From Verrucomicrobiota bacterium (lineage in GTDB: Bacteria; Verrucomicrobiota; Verrucomicrobiia; Limisphaerales; SIBE01): 64,000 nucleotides of DNA. The stretch covers positions 1 to 64,000 of the forward strand of contig VHDE01000008.1 of assembly GCA_016871515.1 (NCBI GenBank). The letters run 5' to 3'. Positions 8,451 through 16,796 of the stretch are shown one piece after another; position 1 is the first letter of the stretch; every line of letters begins with the position of its first letter. The notes under the pieces were generated by a model. That model did not search any database, was not told the DNA's origin, and saw nothing but the letters and a program-made list of their open reading frames with translations. The position numbers were made by a program, and so were the translations under genes.

Positions 8451-9584
8451 ATGGCAATTAGACTTTTGGCCGTGCTACGCAAATGCGCTGGCGCAACCGT
8501 GCTGTGGCCACGCATCCTGTCCGGGTCGCTCGTCGTATTTGCGGTGCTGCTTTCCGGCTGCCAAACGGTGAGCTATTACAAGCAGGCGGTTCAAGGCCAG
8601 TGCGAGATTCTTTCCAAGGGCAGGCCGATCGCGGAGGTGATTTCCGACCCCAAAACACCGCCCGAGCTCGCGAGAAAACTAGCGCTTATCTTGGAGCTTC
8701 GAGCGTTTGCGGAACGTGATCTCAATCTTCCTGCCCACGATCATTACTTGCGTTATGCAGACTTGAAGCGGCGCTTCGTCGTTTGGAACGTTCATGCGAC
8801 ACCAGAATTCTCGCTCGAGCCCAAAACCTGGTGGTATCCGATCGTTGGCTCGCTCAAGTATCGCGGCTATTTTCTGGAAGGTGATGCGCGTCGTTATGCG
8901 GAGAAGTTGCGCCGGAAAGGCCTCGATGTGTATGTGGAAGGGGTGGAAGCTTACTCCACACTCGGATGGTTCGACGACCCGGTCCTGAATACTTTCATTC
9001 ATCACGAGCCGCCCGACTTGGCGGAAATTATCTTTCACGAACTCGCGCATCAACGTTTGTTTGCGCGCGGCGACACAGATTTCAACGAAGCTTTCGCCAC
9101 CGCCGCCGCCCAGGAAGGCGTCCGCCGATGGCTTCATGCAGAGGGCGACTTGGCAGCGCAGGAGAATTATTTAACGGGCTTGCGGCGCAACGCCGATTTC
9201 GTTCGCTTGGTCATGACAGGACGTCGGCGTTTGGAGGGGCTTTACCGAACCGAGCCGTCGCGGCCAGGGCGATCGCGGGCTTGTTTAGAATTACACCATG
9301 CTTTCAGCGAACAGAAGCAACGAGTGATTGATCAGATGCGTCGCGAGTACGAGCAACTAAGAATTCAGTGGGGAAGTTATCGCGGCTTCGACCGCTGGTT
9401 TGCTCAACCGCTCAATAATGCTCAACTCAACACCGTCGCGACATACTACGAGTTGGTGCCCGCCTTCGAGCAACTTCTCCGAGCGAACGGCGGCGATCTC
9501 GAAACGTTTTATCGCAAAGTCCGAGCTCTGGATGGATTGTCCAAAGAAGAACGCCGGCAGGCGCTTCGTTCCGTGGCTAATTGA
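8451..9584 (+). CDS. Predicted lipoprotein aminopeptidase (DUF/Aminopep family)
   Basis: A 377-residue protein resembling the predicted aminopeptidase family known as Aminopep (COG4324). It has a hydrophobic leader ending in LLSGC (33-37), a good lipobox, so it should be anchored in the outer or inner membrane facing the periplasm. The zinc-binding HELAH motif is at 196-200 with a downstream NEAFAT segment supplying the likely third ligand Glu. Conserved aromatic-rich WWYPIVGSLKYRGYF precedes it. Substrate unknown; membership is recognised from motif order, not from a search. Confidence 0.82.
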   Translation: MAIRLLAVLRKCAGATVLWPRILSGSLVVFAVLLSGCQTVSYYKQAVQGQCEILSKGRPIAEVISDPKTPPELARKLALILELRAFAERDLNLPAHDHYLRYADLKRRFVVWNVHATPEFSLEPKTWWYPIVGSLKYRGYFLEGDARRYAEKLRRKGLDVYVEGVEAYSTLGWFDDPVLNTFIHHEPPDLAEIIFHELAHQRLFARGDTDFNEAFATAAAQEGVRRWLHAEGDLAAQENYLTGLRRNADFVRLVMTGRRRLEGLYRTEPSRPGRSRACLELHHAFSEQKQRVIDQMRREYEQLRIQWGSYRGFDRWFAQPLNNAQLNTVATYYELVPAFEQLLRANGGDLETFYRKVRALDGLSKEERRQALRSVAN

Positions 9585-9674
9585 TAGCACGGGTTCTCAG
9601 TGTGAAGGAAATTGCCGTTCAGTTACGCTCGAACGTCCGCTCTTTGCTTCATGATCTTGCTCTCTTAAGGGCGC

Positions 9675-9792
9675 GTTTTAGAATTCCATCTCATCGTAGC
9701 AGCCGAGGTGACGAGGCTCTGAAATATTCTCAGAATACCGCTTTCAAAATCAAATTAGAGCCTCGTCACCTCGGCCCCTACCATTCTAAAAC
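9675..9792. repeat. Palindromic element with terminal and core inverted repeats (family E)
   Basis: The ends are GTTTTAGAAT (9675-9684) and its exact complement ATTCTAAAAC (9783-9792). Inside is a 19-bp perfect inverted pair at 9702-9720 and 9757-9775, with GTAG/CTAC also pairing. The loop is AT-rich (about 36 nt). The layout resembles a small non-autonomous element, but I could not find a target-site duplication. Confidence 0.8.
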
Positions 9793-9875
9793 AGGTTCTA
9801 AGTCTAAGGCAAAAGCTTCTTTCCTGAGCAAGAGCTCGATCTGAAATTAATAACGGTGGTGCGCGGGCGCAGCTT

Positions 9876-9894
9876 GACAGGCGGGACGCCTGTC
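9876..9894. repeat. Single short palindrome of the GACAGGCG type
   Basis: GACAGGCG-GGA-CGCCTGTC, an 8-bp stem with a 3-nt loop, followed by CTAC. It is six bases beyond the dapL stop. The same unit forms the arms of the family C palindromes, so this looks like a solo half-element. Confidence 0.7.
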
Positions 9895-9899
9895 CTACG

Positions 9900-11147
9900 T
9901 CAGAACTCGAACTTCACGCCGCCGAGACGATTGGCAATCTCAGTCAGGACACGTTTTTCATCCGCTTCGTTTTTGGCGACAAAGGTCACACTGAAGCGCA
10001 AGTTGGGACCGGCATCATCCCACGGGACGGTCGAGATCAACTTCTCTGTGATCAGCCACTGTGACACATCCTCAGCCGTTTTGAACGTGATGCTTGAGCC
10101 ATCTTTGTTGACCGCGGCGCTGGGCGCTTTGACGTAGAGGAAGAATGAACCTTTCGGTTTGCGAGCGTCGAAACCGGCCGAGCGCAGAACTTGCACCAAC
10201 GCTTCCATTCGTCGCGAGTATTTGGCGGCGATCTTTTCGGTAATTTCGGGGTGATCGAAGCAATAGGCCGCGGCGTGTTGAATGGCCAGGAATTGCCCCG
10301 AGTCGGTGTTGTCCTTGATATCGCCATACGCTTTGACAAGGAGTTCGTTGCCCGCCACGAATCCGCAACGCCAGCCGGTCATGTTAAAGCTCTTGCTTGT
10401 CGAGTGCAGTTCCACGCCCACTTCTTTGGCGCCCGGCGTGGCCAGAAAACTGAGCGGTTTGCCTTCGAAGACCAGTGCGGCATAGGCCGCGTCGTGAATG
10501 ATTACAATCCGATTCCGCTGTGCGAATTCCACCACACTCCTAAAGTAGTCCGCGGTGGCGCTGGCTCCGGTAGGATTGTTTGGGTAATTGAGGACCAACA
10601 CTTTCGCCTTGCTCAAAACATCGTTTGGAATAGAGCCCAAATCCGGCAAGAAATTGTTGCGGTCTGTGAGAGGCAAATTGTGAACCAAGCCACCATAATA
10701 TTTGGCATGTGTTCCAAAGACTGGATAACCAGGCGTTGTCATCAGCACGTAATCACCCGGATTAATGAACGCCGCGGGTAAAATCGAGAGAGCCGCTTTG
10801 CTGCCGATGGAATGCAGCACCTCGGTTTCCGCATTGATTCCCTTGACGCCGCAAACTCGGTCCAAATAGCGAGCCGCCGCTTCTTTGAGAACCGAATCGC
10901 CGTTATCGGCGTAGCCGCGATTCTCTGGCCTAAGCGCCGCTTTGTGCAACTCGGCGACGACTTCCGGAAAGGCCATTTCGTCGGGCTCACCGACGCCCAT
11001 GTCAATGATTTCTGCGCCCGGATTAGCGGCCAGAGCAGCTCGCTTGGCTCGTTTTATTTTCTCGAATTTATAGATCGCGGTGGATTTGCCGTAATTCTTG
11101 CCGCCGATACGTTCAGCGAACAGGGATTGAATGTAGGAATCAGACAT
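9900..11147 (-). CDS. dapL: LL-diaminopimelate aminotransferase
   Basis: A PLP-dependent class I/II aminotransferase that converts tetrahydrodipicolinate plus glutamate to LL-diaminopimelate in one step, replacing DapD/C/E in lysine and peptidoglycan synthesis. The 415-residue product has MGVGEPDEMAFP near the N-terminus, NYPNNPTG (187-194), HDAAY (218-222) and the PLP lysine in STSKSFNMTGWR (Lys252). The YGKSTAIYKFEKIKRAKR N-terminal segment matches the DapL type rather than generic aspartate aminotransferase. DapL is characteristic of PVC bacteria among others. Monocistronic, flanked by palindromes on both sides. Confidence 0.85.
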   Translation of the reverse strand: MSDSYIQSLFAERIGGKNYGKSTAIYKFEKIKRAKRAALAANPGAEIIDMGVGEPDEMAFPEVVAELHKAALRPENRGYADNGDSVLKEAAARYLDRVCGVKGINAETEVLHSIGSKAALSILPAAFINPGDYVLMTTPGYPVFGTHAKYYGGLVHNLPLTDRNNFLPDLGSIPNDVLSKAKVLVLNYPNNPTGASATADYFRSVVEFAQRNRIVIIHDAAYAALVFEGKPLSFLATPGAKEVGVELHSTSKSFNMTGWRCGFVAGNELLVKAYGDIKDNTDSGQFLAIQHAAAYCFDHPEITEKIAAKYSRRMEALVQVLRSAGFDARKPKGSFFLYVKAPSAAVNKDGSSITFKTAEDVSQWLITEKLISTVPWDDAGPNLRFSVTFVAKNEADEKRVLTEIANRLGGVKFEF

Positions 11148-11180
11148 AAGGATTGCAGGACAGTGGCAGTTCTCAGTTTG

Positions 11181-11247
11181 GTAGGGCGGCGTTGCTGCGC
11201 CGCCACGTCACCACCGCGATACAGGCGGCGCAGCAACGCCGCCCTAC
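11181..11247. repeat. 24-19-24 palindrome (family B, copy 1)
   Basis: Perfect 24-bp arms starting GTAGGGCGGCGTTGCTGCGC at 11181-11204 and the exact complement at 11224-11247, with a 19-nt loop (11205-11223). Each arm has its own GGCGGC/GCCGCC hairpin. ATTCATGGG follows at 11255-11263. A second copy with identical arms and an unrelated 19-nt loop is at 35351-35417. Confidence 0.9.
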
Positions 11248-11297
11248 CGGGAAGATTCATGGGCAGAATTGCTGGCTTAGACCGCATTGTTTCGGCT

Positions 11298-12044
11298 TCA
11301 GCTTCGTCCGGAGGCGGGCTTTTCGTTGGTGTGCGGAGATTCTTCGATTAAACCTTCGGTGGCGCCGGAATCGTAAAGAGCAAGCCTTTTGCGCGCTTTG
11401 TTCGCGGCCGCGGTTTCGGCATATTCCGTGTCGATGCGGCGCAGGAGCGCCACCGCTTTGTCGGTCTGGACCAGCTTGAAGTATAAATTGCAAAGATGGA
11501 TGGCCGCCCATCCCCAGCGTTCGGCAGGCAGTTTGTGTTTGAGAACTTCTTCGTATTCCAAAGCAGCCGCCAAGGGATTATTGAGGTCTTTCTCGTAGAT
11601 TTCGGCGATGCGAATCGCGGCATGCTGTTCGCGGGGATTCTTCTGGAGGTACTCACGCATCAGCCGAATGGCTTCCAAATAATTGCCATCGGCCCATTCC
11701 TGTTCGGCGATGTCATATTCAGGATTTTGCATGCCCTCGCCTTCGTCATTGTAAAGACCCCTGAGAACGCGGCCTCCAAAGAACTGCGAAACCTCGCGCC
11801 CCAAGAAAAAGCCCAAGCCAACAAGTGAGACGAAGAAAAGGCCGCCATAGGTCATTAACCGCGCATAACCTTGAGCACCGCCTGAGTTTTTCTTCGTTTC
11901 CAGAGCCGGCACGTCCGGTGAACTGGGGCTTGGCTGGCCGGAGTCATTCATCAGACGGTTGTAGTTGGTGTAAAAAAGGCAGCCGAAGGCAAACGCCCCT
12001 ATGGCAAGAAGGACACAAAAACCGATTTTGAAAGCGTTGCTCAT
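11298..12044 (-). CDS. Hypothetical membrane protein with TPR-like repeats
   Basis: A 248-residue protein with two membrane segments (about 7-25 and 64-82) and a cytosolic C-terminal region with helical repeats that look like tetratricopeptide units: AEQEWADGNYLEAIRLMREY, then AALEYEEVLKH and AVALLRRIDTEY. Such domains usually act as protein-binding scaffolds. No partner is evident from the neighbours (dapL downstream, a nucleoside transporter upstream), and I do not recognise a specific family. Confidence 0.75.
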   Translation of the reverse strand: MSNAFKIGFCVLLAIGAFAFGCLFYTNYNRLMNDSGQPSPSSPDVPALETKKNSGGAQGYARLMTYGGLFFVSLVGLGFFLGREVSQFFGGRVLRGLYNDEGEGMQNPEYDIAEQEWADGNYLEAIRLMREYLQKNPREQHAAIRIAEIYEKDLNNPLAAALEYEEVLKHKLPAERWGWAAIHLCNLYFKLVQTDKAVALLRRIDTEYAETAAANKARKRLALYDSGATEGLIEESPHTNEKPASGRS

Positions 12045-12102
12045 CTGAAATCTGAAACCTGCGGATAATTAAGCAGATAATTGGCTAAGTGAAAGGCGTT
12101 TT

Positions 12103-13341
12103 TCAAATCAAGATGCCGACAATGGCCGCGGTAGCATAACAGGCCAGCAGCCCGGCCACCATCGACCGCATCCCCAAGTCCGCCAAATCGCGTCTCCGGT
12201 CCGGAACAAGCGCGCCAATACCGCCAATTTGAATGGCAATGCTGCCAAAATTCGCAAACCCACAGAGCGCATAAGTGGCCAAAACAAAACTTCGCTCCTG
12301 TAAAACGGGTTTATGCTGGGTCAGAGTTACGTAACCGACAAATTCGTTCAGGACAATACGCTCGCCCAAGATTTGGCCCACTAGCACGCAATCTTTGGCC
12401 GGGATGCCCATGAGCCAGGCAAAGGGTGCGTTAAACCAGCCGAAGATATTCTGGAGCGTAAGGTTGAGCGAAAACGGGTCGAGGAGAAGGCTGAGCAAGT
12501 AATTCGCCAGCGCGATTACCGCCACAAACGCAATTAACATCGCCATAACATTCAATGACAGACTCAATCCTTCCGACGCGCCGCGACACAGCGCGTCAAT
12601 GCTATTTGTCGCCAATCGGTCGATTCTGAGGGGAGCGTCGTGGGCGGTTTCACTTTTCTCAGTTTCTGGGAGCATGATTTTGGAAATCATCAATGCCGCC
12701 GGAGCGCTCATGACGGATGCCGTCAGCAGATGGCCGGACGACGCGCCCAATGCCACATAAACCGCCAGCACCCCTCCAGCAATCGACGCCATCCCGCCCA
12801 CCATCATCGCTAACAACTCGCTCCGAGTCATCCGCGGCAGATATGGCCGAATGACGAGCGGCGCCTCAGTTTGGCCCATAAAGATGTTGGCAGCGGCGGC
12901 TAAAGTTTCGCTCCCGCTTGTCCGCAGGGCCTTTTGCATGACCAATGCCATCGCCCGCACGACTCGCTGCAAGATGCCCCAGTGATAGAGCAGCGCGGAC
13001 AGCGATGAAACAACGATGATCGTTGCGCTGATCGTTATGGCGAGGATGAAGGCATGTTGCGGACCCCACTTTTCCGTCAACAATTCTCGATTGGCGAGCG
13101 GGCCAAAGACCATTCCTGCGCCCTGGAAACTAAATTCATTTAGTTTGTCCACGGCCCGCTGAGCGAACTCGAACAACATCGCGCCAAAGGTTGTTTTGAG
13201 AATCAGCACGGCAAAGATAAATTGCAGCGCCAATCCCCACAGAACCGTGCGCCAAGGAAACAATTTCCGATTCGTCGAACAAATCCAGGCCAGACCGACC
13301 ATCGTCGCCAATCCAAGCAGACTAACGAGCTTCAACGACAT
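12103..13341 (-). CDS. Concentrative nucleoside transporter (CNT/NupC family)
   Basis: A 412-residue inner-membrane cation-coupled nucleoside importer. It contains the diagnostic CNT segments GQTEAPLVIRPYLPRMTRSE and GGMASIAGGVLAVYVALGA, with many hydrophobic helices. The open frame extends 25 codons further upstream, but ATG 13341 (MSLKLVSLLG) gives the normal CNT start directly at the first helix. Specificity (purine or pyrimidine, Na+ or H+) cannot be read from the sequence with confidence. Confidence 0.9.
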   Translation of the reverse strand: MSLKLVSLLGLATMVGLAWICSTNRKLFPWRTVLWGLALQFIFAVLILKTTFGAMLFEFAQRAVDKLNEFSFQGAGMVFGPLANRELLTEKWGPQHAFILAITISATIIVVSSLSALLYHWGILQRVVRAMALVMQKALRTSGSETLAAAANIFMGQTEAPLVIRPYLPRMTRSELLAMMVGGMASIAGGVLAVYVALGASSGHLLTASVMSAPAALMISKIMLPETEKSETAHDAPLRIDRLATNSIDALCRGASEGLSLSLNVMAMLIAFVAVIALANYLLSLLLDPFSLNLTLQNIFGWFNAPFAWLMGIPAKDCVLVGQILGERIVLNEFVGYVTLTQHKPVLQERSFVLATYALCGFANFGSIAIQIGGIGALVPDRRRDLADLGMRSMVAGLLACYATAAIVGILI

Positions 13342-13522
13342 AGGCCGGAAAATATGGACGACATAGTCCGGCGGCAAGTTGATTGTGGTTCGGCATCGCG
13401 TTGTGAACCGATTCAACCAATCGCCATGTCAAAATTCATTTTGTATTCTGTAGCCACCTGCAATAGCTGCCCTCTTTCATCGTAACGCAGCCTGCCAGGC
13501 GAGCACTGTGAGACCCCGGTTC

Positions 13523-16429
13523 CTACCACCCCGACCGGCTCACGCCCGATCCGCTGGAAAAGGACGAACGGCTGACACCGGAACCGTTGGAGAAAGTCGA
13601 ACGGCTGCCGCCAAATCCGGACCCTCCCCAAGACGAGGATGAATGTCTTCGCTGCCGCGCCGCTTCTTCCTCACGGCGGCGGCGGCGTTCGCGCTCGATG
13701 CGCTCCTCCTCAGCACGACGCAACCGACGTACCTGAGCTTCCGCTTCAGCGACAGCAGCTGTGGCGGCACGGCGGGCGTTCTCGGCCGCGTTGCGAGCCG
13801 CCGCATACGAGCCGCGCAGCAACAAATCTCTGGCTTGCGCTAAATAGTCTGATCCAGGCGCTCCACAAATCACGACGCCGAATGAACCACTCCATGCACT
13901 AGCAATGCGAACCGCGTTCGCCGAAGCCGAGACGGCCGCAACGGCCGCTTCAGCCTCCTGCAACTCTTTCCGTAGCGTTGCCACATGCCGGCTCGCGTCA
14001 GTGGCAATGCGGTCGGCCTCCGTATCCAAGGCAGACCAATCGCCGTGCGCTCGATCCAATTCTTCTCGTCCTCGTCCTAATCGAGCCATTAACGACTCGA
14101 TCTCGCGAGCCGCCTGGCTGATTTCGAGGCTGTCGCCCACGTTGTCGGTCGACGCCTCATGAGCCAGCCGACGCGCGGCGTCCAATTGTGCCGCGGCTGA
14201 GTGCAGGCTTCGCTCCGCTTCCGCGAACAATGCATGGTCACATTGAACGCGCTGCGCGACATCTTCGAGGGTCGCGCGTGCCGCCGCAAGTTCGTGAGCA
14301 GAACGAAACGGATCGCACTGTCGCGATGCAAGTCCTGACCGCGCCGCCGCGACAAGTCGGCAAGCATGGTCATATGCTTGCATTGTTGGCGTCATCGTTC
14401 GGGCGTCCGCGACAGCGGGCGCGCACTCCTTCAACCGAGCCTCGAGTTGACCGAGACATCGCGCGTTGGCGCCCTCCGTCTCAGCCAGCCGCTTTTGCCT
14501 CTCAGCGATTTCTTGAAGGCGAAACAGGGCGGTTTCCTGACGTTCTTTGATCTGCCGGAGAAGCTCCGCCGATTCGAGCAGCTTGGCTTCGCGGAAGACC
14601 TGCGATGACTTGGCCAAAAGGTCCCGGGCCACGGCGAGATGCTCTTTCGCTTCTTCCATGTTATCTCGAATCGTGCCGTTGGCATTAGGATGTGATGGAT
14701 CTCCTTCGCCTAACCCGAGCACGGGCGGCGCATACTTGTGAACGATGTCGGCCAAGATTGCTTCATACTGGGGCAGTAAACCCGTGATCCGCTCGGTTTC
14801 AGTGCGACGCTGAGCGACGGTTCCTTCATGATCGGAAAATGCCTTCCGGCTCGCGCTGACGATCTCGACCGCTTGCGCCGTCAGCGTGGCAATGATGTCC
14901 AATGACTTCTGAGCATTCTCGGAGTCGCCCCGTTCCAAGAAGGTCTTCAGCGTCCTGATCTCCTCCGAGGCCTGGCGCACTGGATCTGACGGATCAGCGG
15001 CAGATTCGCGCAACATACGATTCGGTTCTTTGGCCAAAGCGCGGCCAAGTTCGTGTCGAGCCGTATCGATCGTTGTGGCGGCATTGTAGATCGATTTCTG
15101 CGCGGTGTTGCGCCGGACATCGTCGAGTTTGGTAATTAACGCCACTCGCTCCCCAAGTTTTACCAACGACTCCTTCCAAAGCTGAAGGCCGGTCAAAGTG
15201 GACTCTTTCATGGCTCGCTGCGCCAACTCGTCGGCTTGCGCCGAAAGACGTTCAAGTTCCTGGTCTATCCACTGACATGACAGTCCAGCATCGCTCAACG
15301 TCCCAGCCATCTGTCGCACGCTCGGCAGATTATCCGCCCGGAAATCCGAGATCACCTTAGCCAGCGCCAAGGCATCGGCAGCTCTCTGCTGAGCCTCAGG
15401 TCCAAAAGTCTTCAGCGCGCCGACAGGATCTTTGATCGCGATTTTGACGGCTTCGGCTTGCGCCGTCTGCGCAGCTGGCAAAAGCTGCTCGAAGACCAAG
15501 GGTATTCGGAACAAACCATCCGCTTGCGCGGCATCCGAAAGGTCAATCTCTTGACCGCGAACCATATCAATCGTGGCTTGAATTGCTTCAAGCGTTTTAC
15601 CAACGTTAATCAAACTTGATTCGACCAACTCGATCGACGCGAGGGCGCGCGCAGCTCGCTGGTTGAACTCGTCAATGAGTTGATTGAAGCTCATCGTGAA
15701 CGGTTTGTAGGATTCAAGATGCCCGAGCAACGTGTCGCGCTCAGTCTTGGGGCCGCGGACGATCAATTCCAACGCTTCGTCCGGACGAAAGGCGATCGGT
15801 TGATCCCGCAGAAGATTGAGGGCCGCCGCGTACCGTCGCGTCCCGAAAAGATTCTGACATCTTTGCAATGCCCCGGCCGGATAAGCAAAGGCCTGCGCGT
15901 CTCGCAATACCCGCCCTGTGCAGGCCGACATGATGAACAGTTCATCGACGTCCTTTATGATTTGGTCGCTGAGTTTTCGCGTTTCGCCAGCGTAACGTTG
16001 TGCGGCTTTATCGCTGGAAGCGCCCACGACCGTTGAGGTGCGGTCGAGCAGTTCGAAGAGCGCGACGTTTTTTTCACCCAGCCCAGTTTCCCAGGTTTTC
16101 AACAGGTCGAGGCATTCGTTCTTGGCTTTGGCCCGGCGCCGATTCAAACCCCAACCAATGCCGCACAGACCGAACAGCGCCATTACGCTGGAAATAGCCG
16201 TCAGGCGGCGGGAGGTGGCGGCGCTGCGAAGGGCAACGTCTATCACTTTGGTGGCCGAAGCCAGCGCTACTTGCGACGTGTCCAGATAGGCAGCGTAGGA
16301 GGAATCGCCGCGGCCATGTTCTTGCCGAGCCTTTTCCAGCGCTGTCCGGGCGCTCTTCAGTTGCTCGACGGCAGCTTGGGAACGTTCACGCCGGGCTTGC
16401 TCGTCGATTTGGCGGGCAACATTGTCCAA
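13523..16429 (-). CDS. Large coiled-coil protein with Gly/Ser-rich tail, possibly a 5'-truncated TPM-type protein
   Basis: 968 residues: one hydrophobic segment (about 75-96, TAISSVMALFGLCGIGWGL) followed by a basic stretch, then about 800 residues of Ala/Glu/Arg-rich helices typical of coiled coils, and a C-terminus of REEEAARQRRHSSSSWGGSG and Ser/Gly repeats ending in SGSGVSRSGW. That tail resembles the Gly/Ser plus terminal Trp of TPM/YgcG-type membrane proteins (inference). The only usable start is a TTG at 16429. The same frame stays open for about 42 more codons and reads as protein (IIRALDDYQGAPAK) without any ATG, GTG or TTG. This suggests the N-terminal domain and signal peptide are lost. 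Function unknown. Confidence 0.6.
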   Translation of the reverse strand: MDNVARQIDEQARRERSQAAVEQLKSARTALEKARQEHGRGDSSYAAYLDTSQVALASATKVIDVALRSAATSRRLTAISSVMALFGLCGIGWGLNRRRAKAKNECLDLLKTWETGLGEKNVALFELLDRTSTVVGASSDKAAQRYAGETRKLSDQIIKDVDELFIMSACTGRVLRDAQAFAYPAGALQRCQNLFGTRRYAAALNLLRDQPIAFRPDEALELIVRGPKTERDTLLGHLESYKPFTMSFNQLIDEFNQRAARALASIELVESSLINVGKTLEAIQATIDMVRGQEIDLSDAAQADGLFRIPLVFEQLLPAAQTAQAEAVKIAIKDPVGALKTFGPEAQQRAADALALAKVISDFRADNLPSVRQMAGTLSDAGLSCQWIDQELERLSAQADELAQRAMKESTLTGLQLWKESLVKLGERVALITKLDDVRRNTAQKSIYNAATTIDTARHELGRALAKEPNRMLRESAADPSDPVRQASEEIRTLKTFLERGDSENAQKSLDIIATLTAQAVEIVSASRKAFSDHEGTVAQRRTETERITGLLPQYEAILADIVHKYAPPVLGLGEGDPSHPNANGTIRDNMEEAKEHLAVARDLLAKSSQVFREAKLLESAELLRQIKERQETALFRLQEIAERQKRLAETEGANARCLGQLEARLKECAPAVADARTMTPTMQAYDHACRLVAAARSGLASRQCDPFRSAHELAAARATLEDVAQRVQCDHALFAEAERSLHSAAAQLDAARRLAHEASTDNVGDSLEISQAAREIESLMARLGRGREELDRAHGDWSALDTEADRIATDASRHVATLRKELQEAEAAVAAVSASANAVRIASAWSGSFGVVICGAPGSDYLAQARDLLLRGSYAAARNAAENARRAATAAVAEAEAQVRRLRRAEEERIERERRRRREEEAARQRRHSSSSWGGSGFGGSRSTFSNGSGVSRSSFSSGSGVSRSGW

Positions 16430-16796
16430 TTTCGCAGGCGCACCCTGGTAATCGTCGAGAGCGCGAATGATGGCATTGGCTTGCCCGTGAACTTTTGTTG
16501 CTATTCCCGAAACTGATGCAATGTCTCCAGAGCGCTGTTCTCGCCGGACTTTGCGTCATTTGCTTTTTCACAAGGCCTATGTGGGGTGAAGCGCGCCGCT
16601 GGAACAATTATCAATCGATTTCTGGTTTAGAAGGGAATTCAAGAACACAAGGTCTGCGCGTATTAATTATAAGTACGAACAAACACATTTCACGCACGCG
16701 CGCACGAACTTGGCAGGACAGCGCGTCCCGCCTGTCCCGCTTTTGGTGTGCGCAGAGGCAGGACAGGCGGGACGCCCGTCCTGCTGTTTTGTGCGC
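16430..16796. other. Intergenic region carrying the upstream extension of the coiled-coil gene and a palindrome
   Basis: The first about 125 bases on the minus strand are an open in-frame extension of the large coiled-coil gene up to a TGA near 16555-16557. The rest (about 16560-16711) shows no gene I trust. A plus-strand frame starting near 16495 has a hydrophobic start but lacks any family resemblance and runs antisense into the EF-G paralogue. The family C palindrome copy 2 occupies 16712-16784. Confidence 0.5.
16712..16784. repeat. Long palindrome (family C, copy 2)
   Basis: Arms at 16712-16737 and 16761-16784 are complementary with small differences (GCGCGTCC against GGGACGCCC), and the 23-nt loop CGCTTTTGGTGTGCGCAGAG... 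nearly matches that of the copy at 7438-7512. It lies 12 bases beyond the stop of the EF-G paralogue, so it is within the 3' untranslated part of that transcript. Confidence 0.85.
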
